Below the pieces are notes generated by a model. The model was not told the origin of the DNA and did not search any database. It saw nothing but the letters and a program-made list of their open reading frames with translations. Below, piece by piece: positions 56,727 to 64,000 of a stretch of 64,000 nucleotides of DNA (position 1 is its first letter; each line of letters opens with the position of its first letter). Source of the DNA: Acidobacteriota bacterium (lineage in GTDB: Bacteria > Acidobacteriota > Terriglobia > Terriglobales > Acidobacteriaceae); contig QIAM01000039.1 of NCBI GenBank assembly GCA_003225555.1, positions 62,001 through 126,000 on the forward strand. The letters are read 5' to 3'. The position numbers and the translations under genes were made by a program.

Positions 56727-56901
56727 GTTCGGCTCCTTTCCTCCGAGCCCTTTGGTTGGTTTGCGCCTCCAAAGTTTACTCGGGCCTGGGAGCCGACATT
56801 GTTATGGAATCATTTCACGCATTGACCAGCCTCCCGCGCGGGTGACTTGTTCTTCTGATAGAGAGACATGGGCGGATGATCGGTGCCCGCTGGCAAGATG
56901 C

Positions 56902-58362
56902 TCAAAGGGATTGGAGAAACGTGAATAACGCCTTTTTATCCGCCGGTGTCAGTTTGGAGAAGCGCTCGGCTACTGCCTCAGCCTCGCCCTTGTGACGGCG
57001 GATGGCATCGCTGAGTCGGACCGATGCTCCATCGTGCATCAGGCGCGAGCGCAGGCGAAGTCCCCAAAGGGGTGCAGTCCTGAGCTTGTTGCGCGCGCAG
57101 AGGGTATCTCGCAACAGATCAGCGTGCTTTCCTCCTTCGAGCACCGCGGTCTGGTAGCTCTCGCTGCATTCGTCCTCGGCCTTTCCTTTTTGGCGCTGCC
57201 GTGCTTCTGCGGCGCGCGTTGCTTCCAGTTCGCGCATCCGCTTCTCGATTCGCTCGCGGCCAAAGTGCTCAACCAGCGCAATCGGGATTCCGTCTCGCGT
57301 GCCAACGTCGTGGAGCAGGAAGTCGCTGTAAGGGTGAATCGTTCTGTTTTCGAGCGCGTCGGGATGCAACCCGGGGCCCCCGGGGGCGGCCGGACTCTTA
57401 CCCGTAACGATTGTCTCCACGTGGCAGCTTGCGCAGCCGATGCTCGCGAACAGTTTAGCGCCATGCTTGACCCCAGGAGCTGACGCCGCAGTCTCGTCTC
57501 TGGCGGGCGCCTTTAGCGATCGCATGAAACTGGCGAAGTGGTCGATATCTTCCAGATTATTGTCGGTGGGATCGGGCAGACTGTTGGGCTCGGTGATCTT
57601 CGTGGGGTCGGTATTGGGAACTGTTGTCGCCACCGGCGGATTGCAGACCGTCGTCACTTCGGTTTTTTGCAGGCTGTTCGTGATTCCCATCTCGTTCAAA
57701 TAAGCGTCAGCGGCAAAGGCCAGCAGACTGGCGTGCTGGTCTTTCCATCCGAAGCGGCCGATCCGGTCTGGTCCTTCGCTTTCGGGGACGAGCACTTTGA
57801 TCGCCTGCCCGCAGATCGTTCCACGCGACGCTTTGCATTGTTTCTTGCGAATTTTTAGCAGGGTCTCGTCAGTGATGGCTTCAACATATCCGTCCCCGAG
57901 GCTGTTCGTGGCGAGGCGGGTGGTGCGCACGATCTCAGTCCCAGGTACGCGTTCCTGAATCTCGGGGCAGATAGCACGGTCATTGACGAGGTTCCGATCC
58001 CGGATGACCTCGGCTCCGTGATTGATTGGGATCTGCGGATTCTGGAACTGGCGGTGGACATCGAGATGTCCCACGCGCAACTCGGTAACCTGGCTGGCGG
58101 CTCCCGTGAGCGGTGTCTGGTGACACTCGCGGCAGGACTGGGCATTGTAGAGCGGGCCGAGTCCATCGGGGGCGATGGACTCGACCTCCTCGAAAAACTT
58201 TTGATCAGCCTTGCGCCGGTCAGGATCAGAAAATCCGTTGCTCTGGTCGTCGAATCCGGTGACTGCTTCCGGGGGCTGGGTGGGTGGCTGTCCGCTAGAG
58301 TGGACTGCGCGGCCGAGCAGGACAGTCCCTGCGATCAGGAACAACAGCAATATAGGCTTCAT
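56902..58362 (-). CDS. Di-haem oxidoreductase (DHOR, cytochrome c peroxidase-like), exported
   Basis: A 486-residue periplasmic protein with a signal peptide (MKPILLLFLIAGTVLLGRAV). Two haem c sites occur, NAQSCRECHQTP and FASIGCASCHVET, in the layout of the DHOR/putative di-haem peroxidase family. Other marks are GLGPLYNAQSC near the first haem and the C-terminal APLWGLRLRSRLMHDGASVR. Substrate is unknown; relatives are predicted to reduce peroxide or oxidise a secreted compound. AAGGAG precedes the ATG at 58362; an upstream extension to 58476 has no signal peptide at its start. It is monocistronic, next to the dead IS110. Confidence 0.85.
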   Translation of the reverse strand: MKPILLLFLIAGTVLLGRAVHSSGQPPTQPPEAVTGFDDQSNGFSDPDRRKADQKFFEEVESIAPDGLGPLYNAQSCRECHQTPLTGAASQVTELRVGHLDVHRQFQNPQIPINHGAEVIRDRNLVNDRAICPEIQERVPGTEIVRTTRLATNSLGDGYVEAITDETLLKIRKKQCKASRGTICGQAIKVLVPESEGPDRIGRFGWKDQHASLLAFAADAYLNEMGITNSLQKTEVTTVCNPPVATTVPNTDPTKITEPNSLPDPTDNNLEDIDHFASFMRSLKAPARDETAASAPGVKHGAKLFASIGCASCHVETIVTGKSPAAPGGPGLHPDALENRTIHPYSDFLLHDVGTRDGIPIALVEHFGRERIEKRMRELEATRAAEARQRQKGKAEDECSESYQTAVLEGGKHADLLRDTLCARNKLRTAPLWGLRLRSRLMHDGASVRLSDAIRRHKGEAEAVAERFSKLTPADKKALFTFLQSL

Positions 58363-58495
58363 GGGACACTCCTTCCGGGCCAGAGGTCTTGAGAAGACGA
58401 AGCCGCAATCCGCGCCAAATTCTCTATGGCAATAGCAACTTTTGACGAGGCACAGTTTGCTCGACGTTCGACTCAAGCGTCAGAGCGAGCCGCCA

Positions 58496-58771
58496 TCACC
58501 AGCCAGTTACCGCAATTTTGTACACGAGCAGAATGACTACGGCCGCCAGCGCGATCCAGACGGACGGCGTGTAGCGTCGGAAGAAGTATAAGGTCACGCC
58601 TGCCCAGCAGGAGCAAGCAGCTATTAAGGCGCCACCAACATACGGCGCAGCGACTGCGGCCGAGAAGCTCGTGCCAAGGACGTGCCTGAGCCGGAAGAAC
58701 TCACCTAGTGTCCTTACCACGATGAGGAATTGAGCCGTGATTCCTATCTGAGCCCAGCGTCCCCTAGTCAC
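58496..58771 (-). CDS. Small membrane protein of unknown function
   Basis: About 91 residues from a GTG at 58771, with three hydrophobic segments (VAAPYVGGALIAACSCWAGV, FFRRYTPSVWIALAAVVILL). I recognise no named family, though short proteins with TRGRWAQIGITAQFLIVVRT-type starts occur in Acidobacteriota. No ribosome-binding site precedes the GTG. An ATG at 58810 would add 13 residues that lie in the IS-derived DNA upstream, so the true 5' end may have been lost to insertion. Confidence 0.45.
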   Translation of the reverse strand: MTRGRWAQIGITAQFLIVVRTLGEFFRLRHVLGTSFSAAVAAPYVGGALIAACSCWAGVTLYFFRRYTPSVWIALAAVVILLVYKIAVTGW

Positions 58772-58896
58772 GGGGGATATTCTAGCTGGCCGGGCAAAGC
58801 TTGGCGACAAATCGCCATTTCACTCATCCTATGAGAGAGGATGTCAAGCGAAAACACTTCTCCACTCCTCTCCGTGAGACCTCGAATCGGTGCTTG

Positions 58897-58962
58897 CATC
58901 ACGGCGATTACAATCGCTTCCTTGTGCACGTCCATGCCGATATACTTGATGTCGCGACTCAT
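58897..58962 (-). mobile_element. 5' fragment of a second IS110-family transposase
   Basis: MSRDIKYIGMDVHKEAIVIA is the beginning of an IS110 transposase DEDD domain (first Asp in GMDVHKE). Similarity stops after about 22 codons and the frame runs on to 58768 without it. It belongs to a different IS110 type from the copy at 56 kb. The deletion joint lies near 58896. Confidence 0.7.
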
Positions 58963-59313
58963 TCAGTTGCCTCCTTGGGGGAAAGATCATTCGCGCTCCA
59001 CGGAGTCTTTCCCTCAAGGTAAAGTGTCACCCTTAGCCGACTTGCCTATCTTCTCCTCTGGTTCTTGCCCACATCCCCCTGTTTAGTCACTCTCAACGGG
59101 CCGCTCTCTCATAATGCATTGACCCGGAACGGCCGATTTTAAGTTGCGACGTAGCCTATTGTCAGAAACTATCGACCGTCGAACCGCCGCCGGTTTGGAC
59201 TTCCAGCTTCATGACGCGACGATTTCTGACTCCGCGACGAACCAAAACGTGTGCTGCTGCTGGCAGAAAGGACGGGCGAAGAAACAAAACTTCATAGTGA
59301 CTGGTAGTCGAGA
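58963..59313. other. IS110 upstream remnant and otherwise empty DNA
   Basis: The part directly upstream of the transposase fragment (58963 to about 59110) is probably the non-coding, bridge-RNA-bearing end of the same element. Beyond it, GTCAGAAA (59161-59168) and TTTCTGAC (59223-59230) form an 8-bp inverted repeat, and no gene is seen up to the next stop codon at 59314. Confidence 0.35.
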
Positions 59314-61674
59314 CTAATCGGGTGCGCTTTCACGAATCAGTTGCTGATAGACCACACGGGCATGATCATAGGCTCCTTTGGCTTCACTGATCTCTGCCGC
59401 TGAAATACGAGCCGCCTTTTGTGTCCAGCACTGGTTTACCCCCTTCAGCGCCCACTCCGCACTCCGCCGGGAGGCACGAATCGGCTTCGCATTTAGAATT
59501 ACGAAAACAGGATTGGTATGGGCAGCCGGGACTACACGCGCGGCTACCCAACTGCTGCTCTTAATAGCAACTTCAAACTTCATCTCTCGTGTGACTCCGT
59601 CAGCAAGCATTTTTTGCGAAGAAGCCACTTTGCCGTTGACGATGATTTCCACGGCTACTTCACGGCTGTCGCCAATGCGCGCGCGCTCGACGTCCCAATA
59701 CGGTTTTTCATCGTAGGGCAACTCGTGTAGAGATTTGTCGGGATGCTCTGGGAGATACGCCGCTGCTAGCAGCGTCACTGTGACCTTTGATCCAGCGGGC
59801 AGGTGAAGCTCACTGCCTCCTTCTCCGACGTGTACGCCGCCGACGGTCAAGTTCATCAAATGGGTCTTTCCATCGGACACATAGCTGCGCCCTGCTTTTA
59901 AAGAGTCCAGCCACTTGCTATAGCTGACTGGAGCAGATACCGAAGCATAGGTACGGCCCATACCAACGCGGCTGTCGTAAATACAAGGAAAGTCAGTCTC
60001 GCCGGCGATTCTTGTGCGGAATCCCAAGTTCAGAGTGTGGTACCAGATGTTTAGTTCCCAGACGTAAGGCGTATCCACTGCGGAAATGAAATCAACGGAG
60101 TTAGGAATCGTGACATCGACGATGTATTCGTTGGCCCCAATTCCATCGAATCCTGGCACCTCATAGTTGGGAAGTTCGCTGCCTTGCACTGCCAGGCCCC
60201 ATCCGGAATGTGCAAAACCGACCACTGCTCCCTGCTCTTTGGCCCAGCGGAGAATAGGCAGGTCCCACGTCGGCCAGTCCGTTAACCTCTTGGTTCCGGG
60301 ATAATCCTGATCTTTCAGATTAAGCAGTACGATGTGCCCCGCATGACTCGAAGGAAAACCCGAGACTTCAAGGTCGTAGTGCATGAGCTGGCGTTGAGTG
60401 GATAAGGGATGGTCGTGCCCGGAGAAAAACTGCTTCTGGTAGTAATAATCCGGTCCCCAAGTCAATACCGAGCTGACGTTCACGCGCTCGCCGCGAATTT
60501 GACGGATCATGTCGTCCGGCAACACGCCCTCGGCCGGGTTCTGATAATGTCGGCAGCCCGCCGCATGGATGTGGTGGTCGCCGGAATACCAGCCATATTT
60601 CGCTGGATCAGTCCATCGCTCGAGTTGGAACTCGACTTCCGCTGGCCCTTTCTCATCGACTGTGAATTCTTTTTGTTGCGTCAGGTACTCAGGGCCGCCC
60701 GTGTAAGCTACGGCGTATTGGCCTTCGGGCAGGCGCAGGGTTTCTCCGTCCGCTCGGTAAACCTGAGGCTGAAAAAAGAAATCAGGAGCAAGGCGCTTGG
60801 AGGGGTTCGGATAAAGACGATTCTGCTTGTCGCGAACAATGAACGAAGCCATTCCGCGTTCTCCGTTCTCGTCTCGCACGCGGAGGGTTACCGGACGCGC
60901 CGGGCGCGCGGTGAAAAGAACTGTCATGTCGTTGCGAAAACCAATATCCTGAGTTCCCTGACCCACGTTAAAGCTGATAATGGCCGATCTCTGACCGGCG
61001 TCACGACTGTAAATCGTTAAAATCTGGTATTCCACTGCCAAGCCTGAGAGGCGTGGAAGCATGGGAGGACTTTGGTACAGAGAAATGCTGGCGAACGGAG
61101 AGGTTGGCAGTGGATAAAGGGAAATATCAGTCCAGCGGTCGGCAGCCTGTCGCGGCGTCAGTTCCGTCGCCGGCTCTGGCGACCCTGTGGATTCTATGTA
61201 CACGTCACCCGAATTCGGACTCTCAACCTTGAGCTGCGCCGTCACACCGGCGTCATTTATCACCTTAACCAGAAAGAGCCGGGTTCCAGCCTCGATCAGC
61301 TCCGGCTTGGCAGAGCCGGCCTCAACTTTCACGCGACTTTCCGCATTAATCTGCACCACGGCGAGAACGTGAGCGTCCAGAACGCTCTGTAGCCGCTCGA
61401 CCGCTTTGGACTCGCTCGGGTCGGCGACGGCTTCGTCAATTCGGGATAACTCTTCCGCCGAAAGAGGTTGACCAAGATACGCCAGGGCGGTTTCGATCTG
61501 GCGGACCTGCTGCGCCAACGGTTGCAGTGGAACAGGGGAAAGGTAAGGCTCGGACGTTTGTGCGCAGGCGATCACAGCTAGGGTCGCAATAACAACGGAA
61601 GTGGCTCCCACTCCGGTCATAGATTTTCCAAAATCTCTCCTACGCGGAATCCGCGGCGGTCGAGGACTCTGCAT
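59314..61674 (-). CDS. CehA/McbA-family PHP-type metallohydrolase, exported
   Basis: A 786-residue protein with a Tat-like signal (PRRRDFGKS followed by GATSVVIATLAVIACAQ). The first half is beta-rich and carbohydrate-binding-like. From about residue 360 a PHP-type hydrolase begins with WYSGDHHIHAAGCRHYQNPA (His metal ligands), then VNVSSVLTWGPDYYYQKQFF, GAVVGFAHSGWGL and RIAGETDFPCIYDSR. The family hydrolyses varied esters and carbamates using metal; the natural substrate here is unknown. Starts at 61707, 61674 and 61620 are all ATG; 61674 keeps the twin arginine near the N-terminus. Confidence 0.75.
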   Translation of the reverse strand: MQSPRPPRIPRRRDFGKSMTGVGATSVVIATLAVIACAQTSEPYLSPVPLQPLAQQVRQIETALAYLGQPLSAEELSRIDEAVADPSESKAVERLQSVLDAHVLAVVQINAESRVKVEAGSAKPELIEAGTRLFLVKVINDAGVTAQLKVESPNSGDVYIESTGSPEPATELTPRQAADRWTDISLYPLPTSPFASISLYQSPPMLPRLSGLAVEYQILTIYSRDAGQRSAIISFNVGQGTQDIGFRNDMTVLFTARPARPVTLRVRDENGERGMASFIVRDKQNRLYPNPSKRLAPDFFFQPQVYRADGETLRLPEGQYAVAYTGGPEYLTQQKEFTVDEKGPAEVEFQLERWTDPAKYGWYSGDHHIHAAGCRHYQNPAEGVLPDDMIRQIRGERVNVSSVLTWGPDYYYQKQFFSGHDHPLSTQRQLMHYDLEVSGFPSSHAGHIVLLNLKDQDYPGTKRLTDWPTWDLPILRWAKEQGAVVGFAHSGWGLAVQGSELPNYEVPGFDGIGANEYIVDVTIPNSVDFISAVDTPYVWELNIWYHTLNLGFRTRIAGETDFPCIYDSRVGMGRTYASVSAPVSYSKWLDSLKAGRSYVSDGKTHLMNLTVGGVHVGEGGSELHLPAGSKVTVTLLAAAYLPEHPDKSLHELPYDEKPYWDVERARIGDSREVAVEIIVNGKVASSQKMLADGVTREMKFEVAIKSSSWVAARVVPAAHTNPVFVILNAKPIRASRRSAEWALKGVNQCWTQKAARISAAEISEAKGAYDHARVVYQQLIRESAPD

Positions 61675-61793
61675 TCTTCCGCCGCACATTCGACGGCGTG
61701 GTTGCATGAGGGCCTGATGTTCTTACGTCCGACCCATATCCAGGCCGTCGTTCTTCGCAAAGTTGCCAGGGCACTAAAGCCATTTACACTTCA

Positions 61794-62657
61794 TCAGACC
61801 TGCAGATCGCGAAGGAAGGGAACGCTGGCTTTCATCATGTCCAGGCTCATCTCGACGAAGTAATTTTTCACGCCGCCCGTTTTGGCGGCGGTAAAGATAT
61901 TCTTCCAATCCAGCGTGTCCTGCCCCACGGGCAGCACTCTCTTGGTTTTTGCTGACCAGCCTTGCACGTGCATTGAAATGAAGCGGCCAGGGTACTTCGT
62001 GAAATACCGGGCGGCGTCATAGCCACGGCTGATGGTGGATATCTGGAACTGGAACTTGACGAGGTTCGGATCGAGCAGGTCGAACAGTGTGTCGTAGGTG
62101 CGCTTGCCATCAACCATCGAGAGCTCGAATTCCTCGTTATGCAAGCCCTGCTGGATACCCGCCTTGGCGGACTGATCGCCCATTCTGTTGTATTCGTCGG
62201 CCGCTCGTTTCACATCGTCCATAGTCGGTTTTTTCGGTCCATCGAGGCTGGGGACGAGCATTTGCGTCAAGCCGATGTCTTTCGCCCATGCGATTCGGTC
62301 CTGCTGATCCTTCCTAAGCTCTTCGATACCAAAGTGAGAACTCACACAGGTTACGCCCGCATCGGCCAGAATCCTCTTGAGCTCGGTTCCCGGATATTTG
62401 GCGAGGCCACCGAAACCTAGGTCGGCATAGCCTACCGGGGAGCACAGTTCAATGGTCTGGAATCCGGCTTCGGCGAGCTGCTTGATCGTACCAGGAAAGT
62501 CTTTCGCGATCATCTCCCTGACAGGCCAAGTCTGACATCCCATGGGCATGCCAAGTGGATTGGCGCGGAGCTTCAGTATTCCTACAGAAAGAAACCCCGC
62601 AGCGGCGGCTTGCACTGTCGCAATTTTGCAGAACTCTCTTCTCGAAATCACAGGCAT
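61794..62657 (-). CDS. Tat-exported sugar phosphate isomerase/epimerase-like TIM barrel
   Basis: A 287-residue protein with a clear Tat signal (VISRREFCKIATVQAAAAGF) and a xylose-isomerase-like barrel: GMPMGCQTWPVREM, AGFQTIELCSPVGY, CVSSHFGIEELR, GLHNEEFELS, FISMHVQGW and NYFVEMSLDMM. The histidine and acidic residues at strand ends are those that bind metal in the family. Exported members are common in Acidobacteriota and Planctomycetota next to Gfo/Idh/MocA genes, with no known reaction. GGGAGG lies 4 bp before the ATG. It follows the oxidoreductase gene by 60 bp. Confidence 0.82.
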   Translation of the reverse strand: MPVISRREFCKIATVQAAAAGFLSVGILKLRANPLGMPMGCQTWPVREMIAKDFPGTIKQLAEAGFQTIELCSPVGYADLGFGGLAKYPGTELKRILADAGVTCVSSHFGIEELRKDQQDRIAWAKDIGLTQMLVPSLDGPKKPTMDDVKRAADEYNRMGDQSAKAGIQQGLHNEEFELSMVDGKRTYDTLFDLLDPNLVKFQFQISTISRGYDAARYFTKYPGRFISMHVQGWSAKTKRVLPVGQDTLDWKNIFTAAKTGGVKNYFVEMSLDMMKASVPFLRDLQV

Positions 62658-62717
62658 GGGCGCCTCCCTATCCGCTGATAATTTGACTACAGCTGAGCGT
62701 CGTCTTGATCCCACTCG

Positions 62718-64000
62718 CTACAGTTCCCACCCACTTCGGCGATCCGGGCGAATGTATTTCTGCGCTAAATCCGAGTTGTTTGCTTTCAGGTTGGTGCGAT
62801 CCCAACTGAGTTTTTGCCCCGAGCGAACTGCGACATTTCCAAGAAGCAAGGTCTCTGTGACCAAGCCCTCGAATTCGAAATTTCCACCGGGCTTCACTTT
62901 ACTTCCCTTGCATGCGTCGAGCCATTCGCGTTCGTTTCCAGGCGATCTGGGTAGAGTTTTCGGCGGCTGTTTGTAGCCGGCCATCTTGGCCTCCGGAATC
63001 AATCTCGGATGCGACCCATTGAATCCGCAAAGAATCTTGCCCCGATCTCCCACAAACAGGAGCCCTTCATCATCTTCCTCGTCTTCTCCCTTGAACGGAC
63101 GGGTTTCTTCCAACTCTTCCGGTCGCGACGGCTTTAGACCGCCGTCATACCACGTAAATCTCACGGGCGGCATCTCACCCCGCGCCGGGAAATCATAGTG
63201 GATGATCGACGCCAGCGGATACGTTTCCTCGTAGCGATCCGTTGAACTTGCTTCCACACCCAGGGGCGCCTCGAGCTTGAGCACGCGGAAAATTGTGTCG
63301 AAACTGTAAGAGCCCATGTCGCCCAGTGCGCCAGCACCGAAGTCGGTCCACCCACGCCATACGAATGGCGCGTACGCACTGTTGAACGGGCGTTCTGGCG
63401 CTGGGCCAAGCCATAAATCCCAGTCCAAGCCAGCGGGCAAGGGTTCAGCCTCTTTGGGTCGTTCGATGCCCTGCGGCCAGAACGGACGGCTTGACCAATT
63501 AATGACCTGCCGCACAGGCCCGATGGCGCCGTCCCAAACCCATTCGCACAGCAGGCGGGTATCTTCGGACGCCTGGTTCGCAACGGCAATCTGGGTTGCA
63601 ACGCCGGTGTCCCGGGCAATTTCGGCCATGCGCCGTGCCTCATAGATTGTGTGGGTCAAAGGCTTCTGGCAAAAGACGTGTTTACGCTTCTTCATCGCCG
63701 CCGCTGACACGGCTGCATGCAAATTGTCCGTAGTGCACACGACAACGGCGTCGAGATCCTTCTCCTTCTCGAGAAGTTCGCGGAAGTCACTGTAAGCCGA
63801 GCAGCCGCGGTACTGGCCGGAGCGTTGCAGAGTACCGTAATAGGCGTCCACGATTTTCTGACCAGGTTCGCGGCCTGCAACGCCGCTCGTGACTTCGAGA
63901 GAGTGGGTCAACCGTACGGGCTGGTCAGGGCTGAGCCAATCCCACCCACTATCGACGCCCAACAATTTGCGGACAGAATTGCAAAACTCATGGGGTTCCC
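62718..64000 (-). CDS. Gfo/Idh/MocA-family oxidoreductase (5' end beyond window)
   Basis: Open to the right edge with no stop and no convincing start, so the N-terminal Rossmann glycine motif is outside. Visible parts are DLDAVVVCTTDNLHAAVSAA, HVFCQKPLTHTIYEARRMAE (the EKP-equivalent QKP motif), QIAVANQASEDTRLL, PRQVINWSSRP-like substrate strands and GWTDFGAGALGDMGSYSFDT. This is the subgroup with a long C-terminal domain often found beside Tat-exported isomerases. It probably acts on a glycoside or sugar acid. At least 427 residues are in the window. Confidence 0.85.
   Translation of the reverse strand, partial: EPHEFCNSVRKLLGVDSGWDWLSPDQPVRLTHSLEVTSGVAGREPGQKIVDAYYGTLQRSGQYRGCSAYSDFRELLEKEKDLDAVVVCTTDNLHAAVSAAAMKKRKHVFCQKPLTHTIYEARRMAEIARDTGVATQIAVANQASEDTRLLCEWVWDGAIGPVRQVINWSSRPFWPQGIERPKEAEPLPAGLDWDLWLGPAPERPFNSAYAPFVWRGWTDFGAGALGDMGSYSFDTIFRVLKLEAPLGVEASSTDRYEETYPLASIIHYDFPARGEMPPVRFTWYDGGLKPSRPEELEETRPFKGEDEEDDEGLLFVGDRGKILCGFNGSHPRLIPEAKMAGYKQPPKTLPRSPGNEREWLDACKGSKVKPGGNFEFEGLVTETLLLGNVAVRSGQKLSWDRTNLKANNSDLAQKYIRPDRRSGWEL

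Larger units (their letters stand above)
55628..56812 (-). mobile_element. IS110-family insertion sequence, inactive (approximate limits)
   Basis: IS110 elements lack terminal inverted repeats, so the ends are estimated from a hairpin at one side and the 24-bp shared sequence at the other. In this family the non-coding stretch upstream of the transposase, here 56727-56900, encodes the bridge RNA that selects target and donor DNA. I cannot fold it confidently. The rest of 56727-56901 contains no gene. Confidence 0.55.

Noticed and set aside
59161-59230. 8-bp inverted repeat GTCAGAAA/TTTCTGAC as IS terminal repeats
   Set aside because: Only 70 bp apart with no coding content and no target duplication; probably chance.

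Overview
The window looks like a chromosomal piece of an Acidobacteriota (Terriglobia-like soil acidobacterium). This is inferred from content: two Oar-type TonB-dependent receptors of about 1200 residues with a carboxypeptidase-regulatory N-domain, paired CRTAC1/ASPIC-UnbV proteins next to a TPR multihaem cytochrome, a DHOR-type di-haem oxidoreductase, many Tat-exported sugar enzymes, and moderately high GC. I found no rRNA, complete tRNA or CRISPR array. Most of the window is a plant/microbial polysaccharide and deoxy-sugar utilisation region, broken by decayed genes and IS110 remnants.

Layout. 1-2.9 kb: rhaT (cut by the left edge) and a FadR-type GntR regulator, divergent from a GH29 alpha-L-fucosidase that carries a one-base frameshift. 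3.0-9.3 kb: a tight four-gene minus-strand operon (7-haem cytochrome with TPR, CRTAC1 protein, TPR protein, second CRTAC1 protein). 9.7-19.6 kb: a TonB receptor, then an L-fucose operon (GH29, two SDR dehydrogenases, FucP) convergent with a third GH29. 19.7-25.1 kb: a patch of foreign and decayed DNA holding an outer-membrane protein/ZnuA/ZnuB operon, bounded by a 16-bp direct repeat resembling a tRNA-Ser 3' end and followed by SDR and histidine-kinase remnants. 25.2-31.1 kb: a heparinase-like lyase, a regulator with both a DeoR and a LacI helix-turn-helix, and a two-domain esterase. 31.2-42.3 kb: a long minus-strand locus (SIS isomerase remnant, TonB receptor, BNR protein, amidohydrolase, DUF5107 remnant, NagB, hexuronate-type MFS remnant) in which several members are broken. 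42.4-44.7 kb: a HAD sugar phosphatase and a Tat-exported TIM-barrel protein. 44.7-52.9 kb: a divergent catabolic locus (SSS symporter and Gfo/Idh/MocA oxidoreductase against hydroxyacid dehydrogenase, xylose-isomerase-like protein, GNAT, epimerase, DHDPS-type aldolase and a broken CBM9 protein). 52.9-59.3 kb: truncated genes, an M48-like protein lacking its first zinc histidine, a dead IS110 and a fragment of another, and a di-haem peroxidase-like protein. 59.3-64 kb: a CehA/McbA-type PHP metallohydrolase, a Tat-exported isomerase and a Gfo/Idh/MocA oxidoreductase running off the right edge.

How it works together. TonB receptors would bring oligosaccharides across the outer membrane, exported GH29/lyase/esterase/BNR enzymes would release monosaccharides, and FucP, RhaT and the SSS symporter would import them. 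The two SDRs point to oxidative (non-phosphorylating) L-fucose breakdown; the lactonase and dehydratase of that route are not in the window. The best candidates for undescribed biology are the cytochrome/CRTAC1/TPR operon, the DHDPS-epimerase-GNAT sugar-acid locus, the DeoR-LacI double-headed regulator and the repeat-bounded metal-uptake island. Several breaks are single-base changes that sequencing error could explain; others carry several lesions or large deletions and look genuinely dead.
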